Source of the DNA: Stercorarius parasiticus
Lineage: Eukaryota > Chordata > Aves > Charadriiformes > Stercorariidae
Assembly (NCBI GenBank): GCA_013396915.1
Contig: VWZL01000261.1
Span: 124,001 to 188,000 of the forward strand
DNA length: 64,000 nucleotides
Direction of reading: 5' to 3'
Positions 12,071-24,556 of this stretch are shown here, one piece after another. A program made the translations under genes and the position numbers. Below the pieces are notes generated by a model, which had not been told where the DNA came from, searched no databases, and saw only the letters and a program-made list of their open reading frames with translations. Every line of letters starts with the position of its first letter. Within the stretch, counting starts at the first letter, position 1.

Positions 12071-13676
12071 TACAGGACACAGCTAAAATGATTAAGTTCA
12101 ATTTGTTGCTACGTCTCAACGTATCATTTGCTTGTGTTTGGAAAGAAGATGAGTGCTGGTGAGTTAAAAGGAGGAAAACGTGCATAGCAGAACAAAATTA
12201 TTGGGATAAATGATGGACTACATATGAAGCTCATACAAACAGTTGTACAGACAACAAGGAATCCTGAAAAATGGAGCTGGGCAAGTAATTCCATTAGGTC
12301 AGGATGTGCTTTATTTTCATACACTCACCTGATTCTTTTTCTTCCTATTTAACTGAAAATCAATACAGGACTATTGCCACAATAAGACGGCTTTCACCAA
12401 ATGTTTCTTGCAAGTGGTCCATGAGGATGTTTTCCTCTATGTCCTTGTTTGATGATGTGATGATGTGACTTATTTTCCTGAGGTCTGAGATATGAATTAG
12501 TAAAGGTGAAAGGGAAAGAGATGTATTAATAAAATCAACATTTTTCCATTGTTAATGAGCTCAGAACCCAAAAAATTGAAAACCCTAATTTTACACAGAG
12601 GAAAATTTAAGGTGCAAAGAGAGGTGCAAAAACCTACGCACTAATAGAAGATTTTTGGTGAAACTGCACAGATTTCTGTGACTTGGTGACCTGTGCTCGC
12701 TACAAGACTGGTCTCAGCGAACATCAACATTACAAAATCACTCTATGCATCTGCCTTTTGGCAGTCTCAGTAGAAGAGTTAAGGACTTCAAAATTGATAG
12801 CAGGTAAGTATTTCAGTGAAAGAACTATGGCAAATCTGCATATAAAGAAATAATTGCCTGTGAACAGACAAACAGCTTTAGGCTCTCGGGATATTAAGCC
12901 AACCCTTATGCAAATCCCATGAGATTGCTCAACTCAGTCATCTAGAAGACAGTGAAGTCTAACACATGAGCTATGAACCCTAGTATAATTTAACACTTGT
13001 GAAAGATAAAGTCCATATTTTCTCATCACCCATGCTCATTCTATCCTTCCAAAAAATCCCAATCCATTTCTTCATCTAGTAGGAACAAAGGCAAGGTTTT
13101 GACTTACATATCTACTGCTAGCTTAATGATTCCAATGTAATCCACCTGGAAAATAGCTACTTAAGCATGCACAGAACAATCCCAGGCTCAGATCAGGGCT
13201 GATTTGTGAGAACAGAGTAGGCCTGTAGTAGTTCAAGTATATGCTAGATTCTTCCCATTTTCTTCATTAGAAATATTGACATGTATGTGAATTTACAATG
13301 CTCAGGAGAAAGATTTATATTCCTCCCAAGTGGTCTTCTGTCTTGTCTTCTGTCTTAAAAGCATTTGTTTAAATATACATTTACTTACCACTGGCTGCCT
13401 CATGGCAGAACAACTATGCTGGGAATGTAAAACATTAGTGTTTAAACAATGGTGCTCACTCCTGAGATGTGTGGGTTGGGGAGAGAGATGGGCATGGATG
13501 AATGAAAGCTCCTGACCCTCCCACAATATGAGAAACTACCTGCATCTCTCCCATTTCCAGCAGATTCATGATAATATCTCTAATGCGTTCAAACAAACTG
13601 TTTTGAAGCATAATGGATTCATACCTTGTGTGCACAAACTACTTTTTCTGTAGCAAGAGAATGAAGGAAAAAGGAA
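12071..13676. other. Gene-free stretch
   Basis: AT-rich single-copy-looking sequence. Frames near 13302-13526 are open on both strands but short, and I find no splice support. Nothing else is recognised. Confidence 0.5.
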
Positions 13677-13772
13677 CAGAATCATAGAACCATGGAACCA
13701 TAGAACAGCCCAGGATGGGACCATCTGGGCCAAACCTTTAATGGGAAAGGGAGCATAGAACCATAGAACAGC
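13677..13772 (-). mobile_element. CR1 3'-end relic
   Basis: The plus strand reads 'aacagaatcatagaacc' followed by 'cccaggatgggacc' and 'catctgggccaaacc', the reverse complement of an avian CR1 3' tail (the ATTCTATG repeat and the preceding 'ggttggaaggga...catctggtccaacc' block). Only about 60-95 bp remain, so the insertion was severely 5'-truncated. A second 'catagaaccatagaacagc' occurs at about 13754-13772, just after an 'aatgggaaagggag' spacer, so the tail repeat is partly duplicated. Confidence 0.7.
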
Positions 13773-16700
13773 AAGACTGTACATTCTTTCCCTCTAATGC
13801 ACTCACAGCACATGAATACAATTAAAGGCCAGGATCAGCCACTCTTACTTGCCACGATTTCCAAGGCACACCTGTGAGAGAAACAGTATTTAGCATGGGT
13901 AAGAATACTAGGATTTGACTCTTAACCATATACAGTATATAGTGATAGTACATAATTCTACTAAGCAAGATTCTACATTTTTCTGTCTCCCCTTTAATAA
14001 TGTTTATTTATTGTTTGAAAACAAACTTCAAAAAGTCTTGCTTGAAGAAATTTTTCTTGCTTCTTTACTTTTTTTCTCTCCCTTGCTTTCATTGCTGTTA
14101 TAATCCAAACCCTTTTCTGCCAGTCTTTGTATCAAATCTAAGCTTTTGTATGAGGGTTAATACAATTTGTACAGAGAATGAGACTGACTGTCACCCATGG
14201 TTTGGGTCATCTGAAGGATAACATCTATTGAAAGAACTGTGTAAATTTTACCTGTGGAAATAGTGAGAGGGGAAAGTTTAAAAGAGTTTAATTAATTTGC
14301 ACCCCTAAAGGTGACTTGTTAGCACTGTTGAGAATTAGAATGTTAATGTGACTGTGAAGGCTACGTGGATTGATTTGGTGTGTCATATTGAATTATGGGA
14401 GCCTGTATCCATGTCAAACAATGTATCTCTGAGGGGAGCATGTGTAAAGTTGAGGATAATTTCTAGAGGTACTATCAATATCCCTAAAGTTCCTACCTCA
14501 GTGTTTGTTAAATATTCCAAGCAGATTTGCAGCTGAGAAGGAACAGTTTAGAGCCAAAACATTTAGGGGCCCTGACACCACAGAAAGCTTTTGCAAATTG
14601 TTGGGAGAGAGAGAGTGGAGAAACCCCCACCACATATTTTTAATGGTTTAAAAGCCATTAAAATGGCATTATTGCTTCATTTTACATTGCATATCAGATG
14701 GAAGATCAATGAATCGGCTTCGGTGACTGAGACAAATCTCTAGAGTCAGTCACAGCTTCATGCAAGGAATTTGTATTGCCATTGCATATCTTGAAAATTA
14801 TATATGGAGGGTGAGTGCTTGGCCTTCCAGAGATTATTGTGGAGTCAACAGGCTCATTTAAAAGGACAATTTTCTGAGGATAAGCACAACTAATCGTCTC
14901 ATCCCAGTTGAAAAATAAACTTAAAAAAGTAACTACACAAAATTCATTGTGCGGGAAAGAGCAGCAGATTATTGTTGGCATAATGAGGTGCATCAGGATT
15001 GCTAACGATCTAACAACTGTCCTGTCGATCTTGATAAATATCTAACTAGAACTCCTCCCTCCCACCACCTGAGAACAGCCTGGGTTTTGTGTTACTGCCA
15101 GATTCAGAAAGACCAATTATCCACCTGCTTCAATACTGTATCTGCTGGCAAGGTAGAACAGTTCGTTAATACTTCAAGTCTTGCATCTGCATTGTGCATG
15201 GGCAGCCTGAGAACCCAGCGCTTTGTGAGAGATCAGTAGGCAAGCTGGACTGGGCTGCGGTGTGCTAAAGGACACATCTTCTAGCTGCATCTGGAGAAAA
15301 AGTAATCATCCTGTCCATCAACAGTGAAGATAATTGTGCACTTTCACTCTCAAATCTCAAATCCAAAGTGGAGGGAAAGAACTCTCCTTGATTTTAGCAA
15401 GTCTGTACGATATATCCTTAAAAGTATTTGATAGGACACGCTGGTACACATGTGAGCTTCATCAGAGTTTACTTTGGCATGAAAGATTAACTCAAGGAAT
15501 AAAATGATTCAGTGATAAGGATGTTAGAAAAGGTGCTCACACATTACCTTTATTTTCTTTCTCAGTTCAAGCAGTTGTTTATTGGCAGCTGTCTTGCAAC
15601 CTCTACTATGATTTATTCTGCTCCAAAAGGGTCGAGAAGGTATAGACTACCATCCTTGCATTCTGCTTTAAGCTCGGCAGCTTAAATATACTGGATCTGT
15701 AGTAGTGAATCTGGATGTTCAGTAGTGAAAGCATCAGTATTCCTTATCATATCATATCTAATCTAATGTAAGAGATGATGACTTTATTGCTTGCGTGAAT
15801 ATCTGTTTCTTTTTGAATACTACACAACTGGAATAACATTCAGTGCCTGTGACTTCCCCTTGTGTTCTGGGTTAAAAACAAAGTTCTTATTACCTCTTTT
15901 AAATGTGCCATCTGAATTTTCACTAGGTTTATTTCTTTTTGTGGAGCTGTGACAAAAAATAACTAGAGCCAGTGGATTGGCCTCCTTTATGCAGACCATT
16001 GCATGAGAACTTAATCTTTGCCTCTCCACTAGAGTTTTGTTTGGCACCTCGTGCATGAAATGTGCACTTTGCAGGAAACGTATACTTGCAGTTTCTATTA
16101 TTTTACTTTAGTCCTTTGTGTCAGTTTGATGTTCATTGTGTCTTTGACCTGGTTACATAGATGGCAAAATCCCCAGTTTCTGTATTTTTAATCACTTTAT
16201 TAAACTTGTAGATAGGATTAACCTGTCCCGGTTTGGAGTAGCGATCAAGATATTCTGAATTTAGTGATATATGTTTGGAAATTGGTTATGCAGAAATGTA
16301 GTTCAGATACTGAGTTGTTTGCACCTGTACAGCTCCATTTGCTTTGGTGGAGTAGCACTGTGGAGACCTGAGCTCTTAAACTGGTGCAAGATCCCATTGC
16401 CATGCACGCTATGCAGCCTTGGAAATGGGGAGTAAAACAGCAGAACCTGGATGTGAGCATGGCAAATTTACCAGAACTACAGTTCCTCTTCAGTTCCCAT
16501 TTTTTACAGAACTTCTGTGACAATTATACTGTTTACAAAAGTAAAGGGTTATTAAAATCTGGTTGAGGGAAGCCATCAGGACAGTCACCATCTCCTTGAC
16601 ACTTCTCCCACGAGCTGTATTCCTGCCCTGAACTACCCAGTTCTACTGCTCCGGTATTGTTGGGTCCATGAGATCAGCCAGTGCATTTTGGCTTTGCCAG

Positions 16701-18857
16701 CGAACTCCGCCTCTGTCATTGCACTCCGAGTCATTGAGAGGCTACATTTGTGTAAGATTATGCAGAGGTTTTAAAAGAGGAGGTGCTAGATGAAGTGGTT
16801 AAAAGGGATCTCAGAAAGAGGATTTCTTTGGGTCATTACACTGTGACAGGCACTGTGGGACAAACCAGTGCCCTCAAAGGCGAAAAACAAATGGGTTAGT
16901 CTAGTGCCCTTAGTCTGTAAATCCATAACCATCATACCATGTGTCGGCACCTCTACTTTTAAGGTGAAGCATGCTGCATACAGTTTCTTCCAGTTCCGGG
17001 AATGACATCCAGTGTCTCCTGTAGATGCTGATACTCCCATCCAGCAGTGTTTAACAAAAGCTCTTGGGACTCGGAGCATCTTTTTTCCTCTTCAGATGCT
17101 TTCCTTATAAAGCGGGGAACGTTCATCCTGCATCTTTCAAATCAATACTAAGGCAGGAGGGTGATCTGCATACAAATCAACTTGCAAATTTACACCCTGT
17201 CTGACTCTGCCAACAGGATTAAAAATCATTCATGAAACAACAGCTCCCCGTAATCACATCCAGCCAGATTTCAATAATAACTCAGGCATATAAAAGCTTC
17301 TTGGTTTCATATGTATTAAAAATAGTTTTTTCTCATTTTCTGCTTCTTCCTTGGATAGTAACTTCCCATTTTCTTGAAAGCTTTCTGCTCTGTATGTGCT
17401 TTATCGTCCATCCTCCAAAAACCCCATCTACTTACTGACTGGAAATATTTTTCCTACTAACCAAAAGAAAAGGTGATTGTTTATTACCCACCTGATAGCA
17501 GGCAGGATTTGAAAAAACCCTGAGTCATCACCACTTCACCACAGATCCCAGTCACTGCCTTCAAAAAAATCATTGCCCCCAGATTGTCATTAAATTTTGA
17601 TGTACAATGAGCCTGGTAGTTATAATTCTGTTCTCTGTGGACTGTTGTCTATTTCAGAAAAGCCATCAAGATTCTATTTAACATCTTATGGACAGTATTC
17701 AGTCTTTACTAAGCAAACCAGTTAGACTTCTTCACTAGGCAGCTTTGATTTTTGCTTCAGATTATGATGTGTCTATGTAATTAAATGTAGTGCTTGCTCT
17801 CTATTATTACATTGCATCTTTTCTGCTTGACAGATCTATCTTGATACAGCGTCATTTTCAGCTTTTGTGGAAATGGCCTGAGCAGTGAAAAGGGGCTTTT
17901 CTTGTAAATTGAAACAATACATAAATGCAAAAAAGCACACTTCATCCTGCAGTTCCTTTTGTCCAGGAGAGCTGAGACAGGACTCGGGAGCTGTGAACAA
18001 TTTTTGCCTCTCAGTGCTGTGAAAGACCGATACCAGTCAGAGTTCTTGATCACCTCATGGGGATGATCTGTCACCATTTGTCAGGGGCAATTTCTACCTT
18101 CCTGGCTTTAGAAAGAGTAGTTACAGACTGCAGGTATAATGGGATGCATGAATTTGGAGGGCAAAGCAAGGTTTTTGGCAAGCATACTTAATAATCACTG
18201 CAGACTGAATTCAGTCTGAACAACCTGAAACCGACTCATATCTTTTTAGGCACTTAACTGTTTCAGTGCTCAGAGCATGGATCTGAAACTTGTGCCAAAC
18301 TACCCCCAAAGTGATACGATATAAAAAGCTACAGTGTCTCTGTTCTAATTTTTGTCACAGCACTTTCTTTTATACAAAGACAGTTATTAATTAAACATTC
18401 TGGGAAACCATCACTGTTGATAATTTTTCTTTTTAACCCCTTCATATTAGGAGGGCAACAAATTGGCAATCACAGGAGGAAGTATGCCAGAAAAGAGGAA
18501 TAAGGTGAGATGCTGAGAATGAGACTCAGTAGCTCCATCTAGTCACCTTCAATACAGCAAGGTGGAACAACAGCACCGTCGTTTGGTTTCCCTTGTGCAA
18601 ACAGTAAAACTGGCTGCAGCACTCATCATATATAATGTACAAAAGGAGTGATCCCTGTGTTTCTTGAGTATTTTTTTGAGAATATGTCTGTAAACATCCA
18701 AATACAGGGCAGTGTGAAACAGTGAAATGGATATGAAAGTAACTACCAAGTGGTTGCTTTGCCATTACATGGCAAGGAGCACGCATGTATTGCTGCCTGC
18801 TGGCAGGGAGGCAGTTTCTCAGCAATACCATTACTTCCATTGGCAGGACTTAATAAT
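13773..18857. other. Gene-free AT-rich block
   Basis: No gene, SINE, LINE or LTR is recognised. Several segments (14690-15000, 17500-17720) have the even, motif-rich look of conserved non-coding DNA, but nothing decisive. The minus-strand frame at 16056-15820 (78 codons) has fairly balanced composition but no clear splice acceptor. Confidence 0.5.
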
Positions 18858-18914
18858 GCCATTATTTATTTTATTATTTTTTTAATTATTATTATTTTAT
18901 TATTTTCTATTTTA
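18858..18914. repeat. AT-rich low-complexity tract (TTATT-like)
   Basis: About 57 bp are made almost entirely of T and A in irregular TTATT/ATTATT units. It directly abuts the CR1 fragment on its 5' side and may have been its insertion site. Confidence 0.8.
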
Positions 18915-19027
18915 TCACAAAGATGATCAAAGGGCTGGAGCACCTATGCTATGAGGACAGGCTGAGAGAGCTGGGGTTGTTCAGCCTGTAGAAGGCTCTG
19001 GGGAGACCTTATAGCAGCCTTCCAGTA
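18915..19027 (+). mobile_element. CR1 fragment, both ends missing
   Basis: The sequence matches an internal stretch near the end of the CR1 second ORF: 'aaagatgatcaaagggctgg', 'gaggacaggctgagagagct', 'ttgttcagcctg' and 'ggggagaccttatagcagcc'. These encode the Arg-Ala-Thr-Lys-Met...Leu-Gly-Leu-Phe-Ser-Leu...Arg-Gly-Asp-Leu type block. CR1 copies normally keep their 3' end and lose the 5' end. Here the 3' part is absent and the match stops exactly before the ambiguous base at 19028. About six bases are also missing after 'cagcctg'. Confidence 0.8.
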
Positions 19028-19028
19028 N
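19028..19028. other. Ambiguous base (N) at a repeat break
   Basis: A single N sits exactly where the CR1 match ends. It may be an unresolved polymorphism or a scar of assembly or gap joining. Confidence 0.95.
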
Positions 19029-21269
19029 GTTGCTTCAAGAGTGAGCAGTAGGGTTGCTGCAGGCATGGGAAGAGGAGAGAGTGGGCTGTGGGGAGTTAGG
19101 CCTGGGAGCTGTAGTGAGTGAGCTGCTCCTACAGCTGGTGGAGGAATGGGCTCTAGAGAGGGAGGACAGTAATTACTGGTGCTGCTGGGAAAGCATACTC
19201 CATGCAGCATCACTACCTTAAACATCATCTGATCCTACTGCTGGCATCAGGAATTAACCTGACTTTCTGGGGCTGGCAAAAGGTATTGCAAAGTAAAGAG
19301 CTGGAATGTCACTATTTTCTGCTCTCAATGGTCTGCTGCCCTCACCCACAGCCTACTTTGCTGATGGCTATGGCCTTGGGCTCATCAGTCCCTGTGAGAT
19401 AAATCCACAGCTACCGAGTGAATTAGCAATGGTCAGGAACAGAATGTGATTGGCTTGGCAGACAGTCCCTTGCTTTAGCCAATTAAAAATGCTGAAGAAT
19501 GCTTTTATGCTAAAATGAATCTGACCCAAGACTCTGTGTTAGGAAATAAGACCTTAGACTTGCAGGTCTTAGACCCATTTGGATCTGGGGTGCAGAAGTC
19601 ATAAAAGAGTTTCAGTGCAGTTTTGCAGGAACATGAAAGAGATAAATCAAACAGTACTAACTGAATTGCTTGCTTCCTGTATTTGAAGGAATAATAAAAT
19701 GGTTAAAATGGCCTGCAACCTCTTTAATTCCCTTGCTTTATACAGTGGCCTCTTAAACTGTAACTATGCTGATGGAATCAGAATAGAAAGCAGGTAGGTC
19801 TGCTTAACACATGGGCCTAGAACGCACCCACTTGTTCAGAAAATACCCTCGGCACAGACAATCAAAAACATCCTGTTAATGAAGCCATAATACCTCTTTT
19901 TGATTTTCTGACTCTAGCTATTCATTCAAAGGGACTCCTTATGCACGGAGCTCACTTAAAATGAAGACTGAAAAGCCCCTTCAAGGGAATTGAATCCATT
20001 TATCTGCATGAAAGGAACTACTTTGTATGTTTGCAACACATACTTGTATCTTCAAAATACACAAGCCAGACTGACTCTCGTGACTAAAAGTCTGTGACTA
20101 TGAGCATGTTAAAGTAAACTGAACTTGATGCTGATAATGCTGTCACTTGTGCATTAAGAACACTTATCCCTCATGTAATGTAGGATAAACCACAAGCAGG
20201 GACTTCCTGTTTCTAGATTGTTTGGAGATTCTGAAGAATAGAGATAATACAGGAATGCAAAGTGCTTTATGCAGTGCAGGTCTGTGGATTTACATGGCCA
20301 CAGCATTGGCCTTTAATTGAGATCAGCTTTTACTGGTAGAGCTGGAGGCAGCACTGTTGGGATGGTGAAGCTGACAAGCTGTGAAACGTTGCAAGCTCTT
20401 CCCTGAAAACTTTGTCTCTACTACCAAATCCCAACGTACTTGGTAAATTCCAAGGGCACTGAAACTCAATTGCTAGAATGGCACCTGGCATTTGGCCCAC
20501 GCCAAGCAGCACTTTCCCAAATTATTCCTAGGCTTTGCTTATTCTCAATAAGCACTTTGCATGCAGCACCCTGTTTCAGAAGCTAACAGAATAAACCAGC
20601 ATAGGCATGGGACATTCTTTGCCAGCTGGCATCAGTATCTCGGAACATTCCTGCGCACATTACATTTATTACCATAGATGTAGCTAAAGTGTCTGATGCA
20701 CTGGGTGTGTTAACGAGGGACTGCAGCCCTCTTGGTCCCTTGGCAGTTCTGCACCTGTTTAAAGCAAGCACTGTTTGTCATAAAAGAGAAACTGTAAAGA
20801 AAATAAGGCATGGAAATGAAATTATTTCTGAAGTATTTGGCTTGCACTGCTTAATAAACTCAGGTTTGGAATATCTGCTTTGGTGCTCATTTTCTGGCCA
20901 GAGACACACAAACACAAAATCCAGCCTCTTTGGGAACACATGTCATAAGACATTAAGGAGGCAACTGGACAAATGCCAAGAAATATCTATAGGACGTTGA
21001 CAAATATGCCAAATAGCAAACATCACACTCAGTAGTCATATTCCCTTGAGTCATCACGTAATTGGTCTGTGAAATTGTGTGCCAGTGCTAAAGACTGTGT
21101 CTATTTCCTCAGCTACAGCCAGGCAGGGAAAGGAGGGAAATGTAGCCTTTATTTTTCTCCTGATACTGGACTACTGCTGAGCTCTAAAATATCCTCCACT
21201 GACAAGGTAGGCCAAGCCTGACAGCCAGAGGGGCTGGACCTTGACATTGGAAGCTCTTTCTCAATTCAG
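19029..21269. other. Gene-free stretch
   Basis: The first 170 bp are purine- and G-rich ('gaggagagagtgggctgtgg') with no family match. The rest is ordinary AT-rich DNA without recognised elements. Confidence 0.5.
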
Positions 21270-21381
21270 AGTGATGCAGGCATGTTGGTTACCACAGGAG
21301 GAAATATTTGTCTGTTAGACACGCAGCTCTTCCCTTCCTCCTCTGAGGAAAAGCCAGGAGGCTGGATGGGGTATGCTAGAG
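21270..21381 (+). other. Possible short exon (splice-flanked open segment)
   Basis: A pyrimidine-rich acceptor ('tctttctcaattcag') precedes 21270 and a consensus-like donor (AGAG|GTGAGA) follows 21381. The 112 nt between are open in phase 0, starting Ser-Asp-Ala-Gly-Met and containing Thr-Thr-Gly-Gly. The same frame runs on without a stop to 21671 with unusually charged composition (a Ser-Ala-Leu-Ser-Asp-His...Asp-Tyr-Asp-Lys-Glu stretch near its end), so the donor might also be fortuitous. I do not recognise the peptide. It could be a non-coding RNA exon or chance. Confidence 0.2.
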
Positions 21382-21671
21382 GTGAGATTTGGCCTGCAGG
21401 CCACCAGCTTGACAGTGCCAGTTTAGAACATCCTGAAGGCTACTCTAAATTGCACTCCCAAAAAGCCAAGTTCAGTCATGTGTTGTTTAGAGCTACTCCC
21501 ACCAGCATTGTGGCACAAAGATCCCGAATCCCCACCTCTTCAGCTTTATCAGACCACATTCAAGACCTTCTTCTTGACTATGACAAGGAGGCACCAATTC
21601 GGTCATACTATAACTTCATCTCCTCCCCTATTACAACAGAAACTCTGAGATATGAATCTGAGAATGAATAG

Positions 21672-23054
21672 AAAACGCTGTTGCCTATGCGTTACTAAGA
21701 AAGCAAGCAAACGAAGTGAACAGAATATAATGTCTCTATTTCATTTCAGAGTTGCAGTTACTTATGATGATACCTGTAGCATACATAAATAAACTGTAGA
21801 AAAATGCTTTACAAATATGATTAAGACTTGGTCATATGAGGCCACATGACAATAACCACTGGGAGAGATGTGCTTATACCTGGAGTGAGTCTATGATGTA
21901 TTTCCAGGGGATTAGAAAGCACAGATATCTTAGCCTTGAGCATTAGAATCTACATGGTCCTATTAATTTCTAAGAGAAAAAAATGGATAAAATGCTGTGG
22001 TTAGGATGCTTTTCCATAAGCAGTATGCAAGACCACCATTTAGATGAGATAGTAAAATTGAGGGACATTGATTTATATAGAGACTTTATCACTTTGAGCT
22101 GGTTTTGCACAAACCACCACGGCTCTCACATAAAATGTCACAGGTTAATACTATCTCTGTTGTAAAAGCTATCCCAATGTCATGTAAGAAACCAGGGTAA
22201 ATTTAGATTTCTGATTAAAACAGCAACTAGTATTAAGCATACAGGGCAATTTGTAATGCATCTTTCTGATGAAGTGTTGGACAGACTGATTTATATGAGG
22301 ACTATGCATTACTAATTCATATGAAGACTATGCATATGTCTCTGTTCTTTCCTGTGAAGCTAAAGCAAAACTAATTGTTGAAAGGATGCTTTCAGGAGAG
22401 GAAGGTAATGTCCTAGAAAAGGAAATCCCTCAAACATCACCTGGTCAGGTGTACTCAGGCCTTGAAAAACGGGCTCTTCAGCCTCTATTTACTTTTAATA
22501 GCACTGAGAATCTGAGATCTGAGACTGTAACATGTCTGTGTTACAGAGGGGTAGAGGAATCTGTGTGCTGGTTCCCTAACAGATCAGGCTGACAGAGCAG
22601 AAGGGGCAGCAGAGAGAACTGGGTAAGGAAGGTACAGGCATGCCGCAGCTGAAGTATCGGGTTCAGACCCCCTGGATGTGGGTACAACAATACACCTACC
22701 AGCCTTCCTGATTGTTTGAAATCTATGCCTTTAACTGCTGTGTGCATTTAGGAAACATAAATTTGCCCGTGACTGTATGACTGAATCTTACTGCTGTTTA
22801 CAAAATGCTGAGAGAGAACTCCAGTGGATATAGAGCTCATTGGTGCTTCTAGAAAAAAACACTGGTAATCTGTAGGGTTTAAACTGGTGCAGCCTGGCCA
22901 GATCACACAGGCAGGACAGACTACTTCAGTACCATGAGAGCATCCGTAACAGTATCCTGGATACATACTGTGCTATCATACGCACAAAGTGACTCCCATG
23001 CAAGACAGTAACCAAAGTGAGTGGAATAAGGGTACCTGAATTATGTTTGTCTCT
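21672..23054. other. Gene-free stretch with a small direct duplication
   Basis: No gene is seen. The 16-bp phrase 'tatgaggactatgcat' at 22294-22309 recurs with one mismatch at 22320-22335, a 26-bp period. Nothing else is recognised. Confidence 0.5.
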
Positions 23055-23165
23055 GATTACAGAGTGGCAAATGGCAAGTCATTTAGCCTTACAACATCTC
23101 AGCATCTCCATCTGTGACAGTGCTAAATTTTCCTTTGCAAAGCACCACAAGTCTTTGAATAAAAA
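23055..23165 (+). repeat. Probable MIR-like (tRNA-derived CORE) SINE relic
   Basis: The order of phrases follows a MIR-type SINE on the plus strand: 'ggcaagtcatttagcctt' (the 'gggcaagtcacttaacct' part), then 'catctccatctgtga' (the 'tccccatctgtaaaa' part), then a 3' part with 'tttgcaaagcacc'. The 5' tRNA-like head is not clear and divergence is high. Confidence 0.45.
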
Positions 23166-24204
23166 GGACTACATAATGGTCCTTTCCCCTACATAATGGC
23201 ATACTCATCTCCAAGATAACCCGAGATTAGAAAGTTTGTTGGGCTTTTCTCTGTACAATGAATGAATCACAAGTAAGATTATATTAATATTTGGGTATAC
23301 ACAGAAAAGCATGATAATATATGTATTTATTCATCACATTATCACAGCCAGAATGCAATGCAAGTTGAAATATTGGTCACTTTTGGTTATGAGAAACATA
23401 CGTATTGCCACATGTATCCCTGAGCACAGTTGTGTTTCTGTTATAGGACTATTGGGTCTGGGAAGAAGCAGAAACTGGGAAAGGTAACATCTGCACTTAC
23501 AAAATCTGGACTGGAAAACTAAATTATTCCAAAGTTTACTTCTTTGGCTTAGTCCATAACACAACTGTAGTGGCTAGGTTAAGAAGGTTTTATCTCCAAG
23601 ACCTCTCTCTACAACCAGTAAAGAAAAATCAAGTCCTATATAAGTAATATAGAAAGTGATTTAGGCTACTTTTCCCTTTTCACTGATCACAGAAGAAATC
23701 TCTAGCTATCAAGGCTTTTACTAGGGACTTTAATTCTTTGACAATTTAAATTGGGCTAAGCTGAAATCCCTGGTTAATCATTTCCTCCTCCTCTCTTGTT
23801 CCAGCGCTGATGCTCATCTGACCCTGTGTTAAATCTGTTCAAGGAGTGAAACTGGCAGAAAACTATCCTTACAGGAAAAAAAATAGAGTAGCTTTCCACC
23901 AGTTTAGTTCCCTGAATTTGCTCATTTTGTGGTATGAGCTGAGCACTTGGGGTGGCCCAAGAGATGGAATAAGAGTGCTTGTCTGGAGACAGGCACACAG
24001 AGCTGGGACTAAGGGCAGGATCATGGCAATGCTAACATATCTGCTTTTTGTTAGAACCATCTGGATTTAGCTATAAAACAGAGATTATACACTGGAATTG
24101 AAAACAAAAGATGCAAGAGAGACTCAGGAGCTGTAGATCTCTACAGAATTTCAGGCCTGTTTCTGGACTTGGCTGAGGTCTCTTGTTTATAGACAAAGAC
24201 AAGT
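23166..24204. other. Gene-free stretch
   Basis: No gene or transposon is recognised. A short duplicated word 'ctacataatgg' occurs at about 23169 and 23191. The right part would be 3' flank of the terminal-exon-like frame on the minus strand. Confidence 0.45.
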
Positions 24205-24210
24205 TTTATT
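24205..24210 (-). promoter_or_regulatory. AATAAA polyadenylation signal (minus strand)
   Basis: The plus strand reads TTTATT, giving AATAAA on the minus strand, 74 nt after the stop codon of the 24556-24284 frame. The hexamer is common in AT-rich DNA, so its value lies only in its position. Confidence 0.35.
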
Positions 24211-24283
24211 CTATGAAGTTTGGTAACCTGTGTACCCAGTTAAATCTGTGCTAAGCAAGTGCAGAGTTCAAAACATTGCGATA

Positions 24284-24556
24284 TCAGGACAGGACCTGTT
24301 GTCTAATTAATTCCCTTGGTACTGTAGGATAATTTTCTATTGCATACTCTGCAGTATTATGTTCAATTGTGAATTTTAAATAATCTTTTTGGGTTCCAAA
24401 AGCCAAACAAGCTCCAAACCACTGCTGATGGAAATCATCTTTTGAATGATCCTTCATTTCCCTTAATTTATTCTTAAATTGACGATTTACTACTTTATAA
24501 AAAGTGACAGGCATATTGATGGTATAGAATGAACTTCTAGCAAGCTTTTGTCTTAC
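24284..24556 (-). CDS. Terminal-exon-like coding frame, product unrecognised
   Basis: On the minus strand a pyrimidine-containing acceptor-like site (...cattccctctag) precedes 24556. From there 90 codons are open to a TGA at 24284. The first ATG lies 14 codons in. The peptide is unlike the chance frames around it: rich in Lys, Asp, Glu, Gln and aromatic residues, with a predicted basic amphipathic segment (Lys-Asn-Lys-Leu-Arg-Glu-Met-Lys) and a short Trp-Phe-Gly-Ala-Cys-Leu-Ala-Phe-Gly stretch. An AATAAA lies 74 nt downstream. I do not recognise the family and assign no function. It could be the last exon of a minus-strand gene, a retrocopy fragment or chance. No partner exon on the minus strand to the right was convincingly found. 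Confidence 0.35.
   Translation of the reverse strand, partial: VRQKLARSSFYTINMPVTFYKVVNRQFKNKLREMKDHSKDDFHQQWFGACLAFGTQKDYLKFTIEHNTAEYAIENYPTVPRELIRQQVLS

Noticed and set aside
18944..19228. 94-codon minus-strand frame spanning the N
   Set aside because: Antisense to a CR1 fragment and crosses an ambiguous base.
22640..22700. tRNA-like phrase 'gggttcagaccccctgg'
   Set aside because: Resembles a T-loop, but no acceptor, D or anticodon arms can be folded around it.
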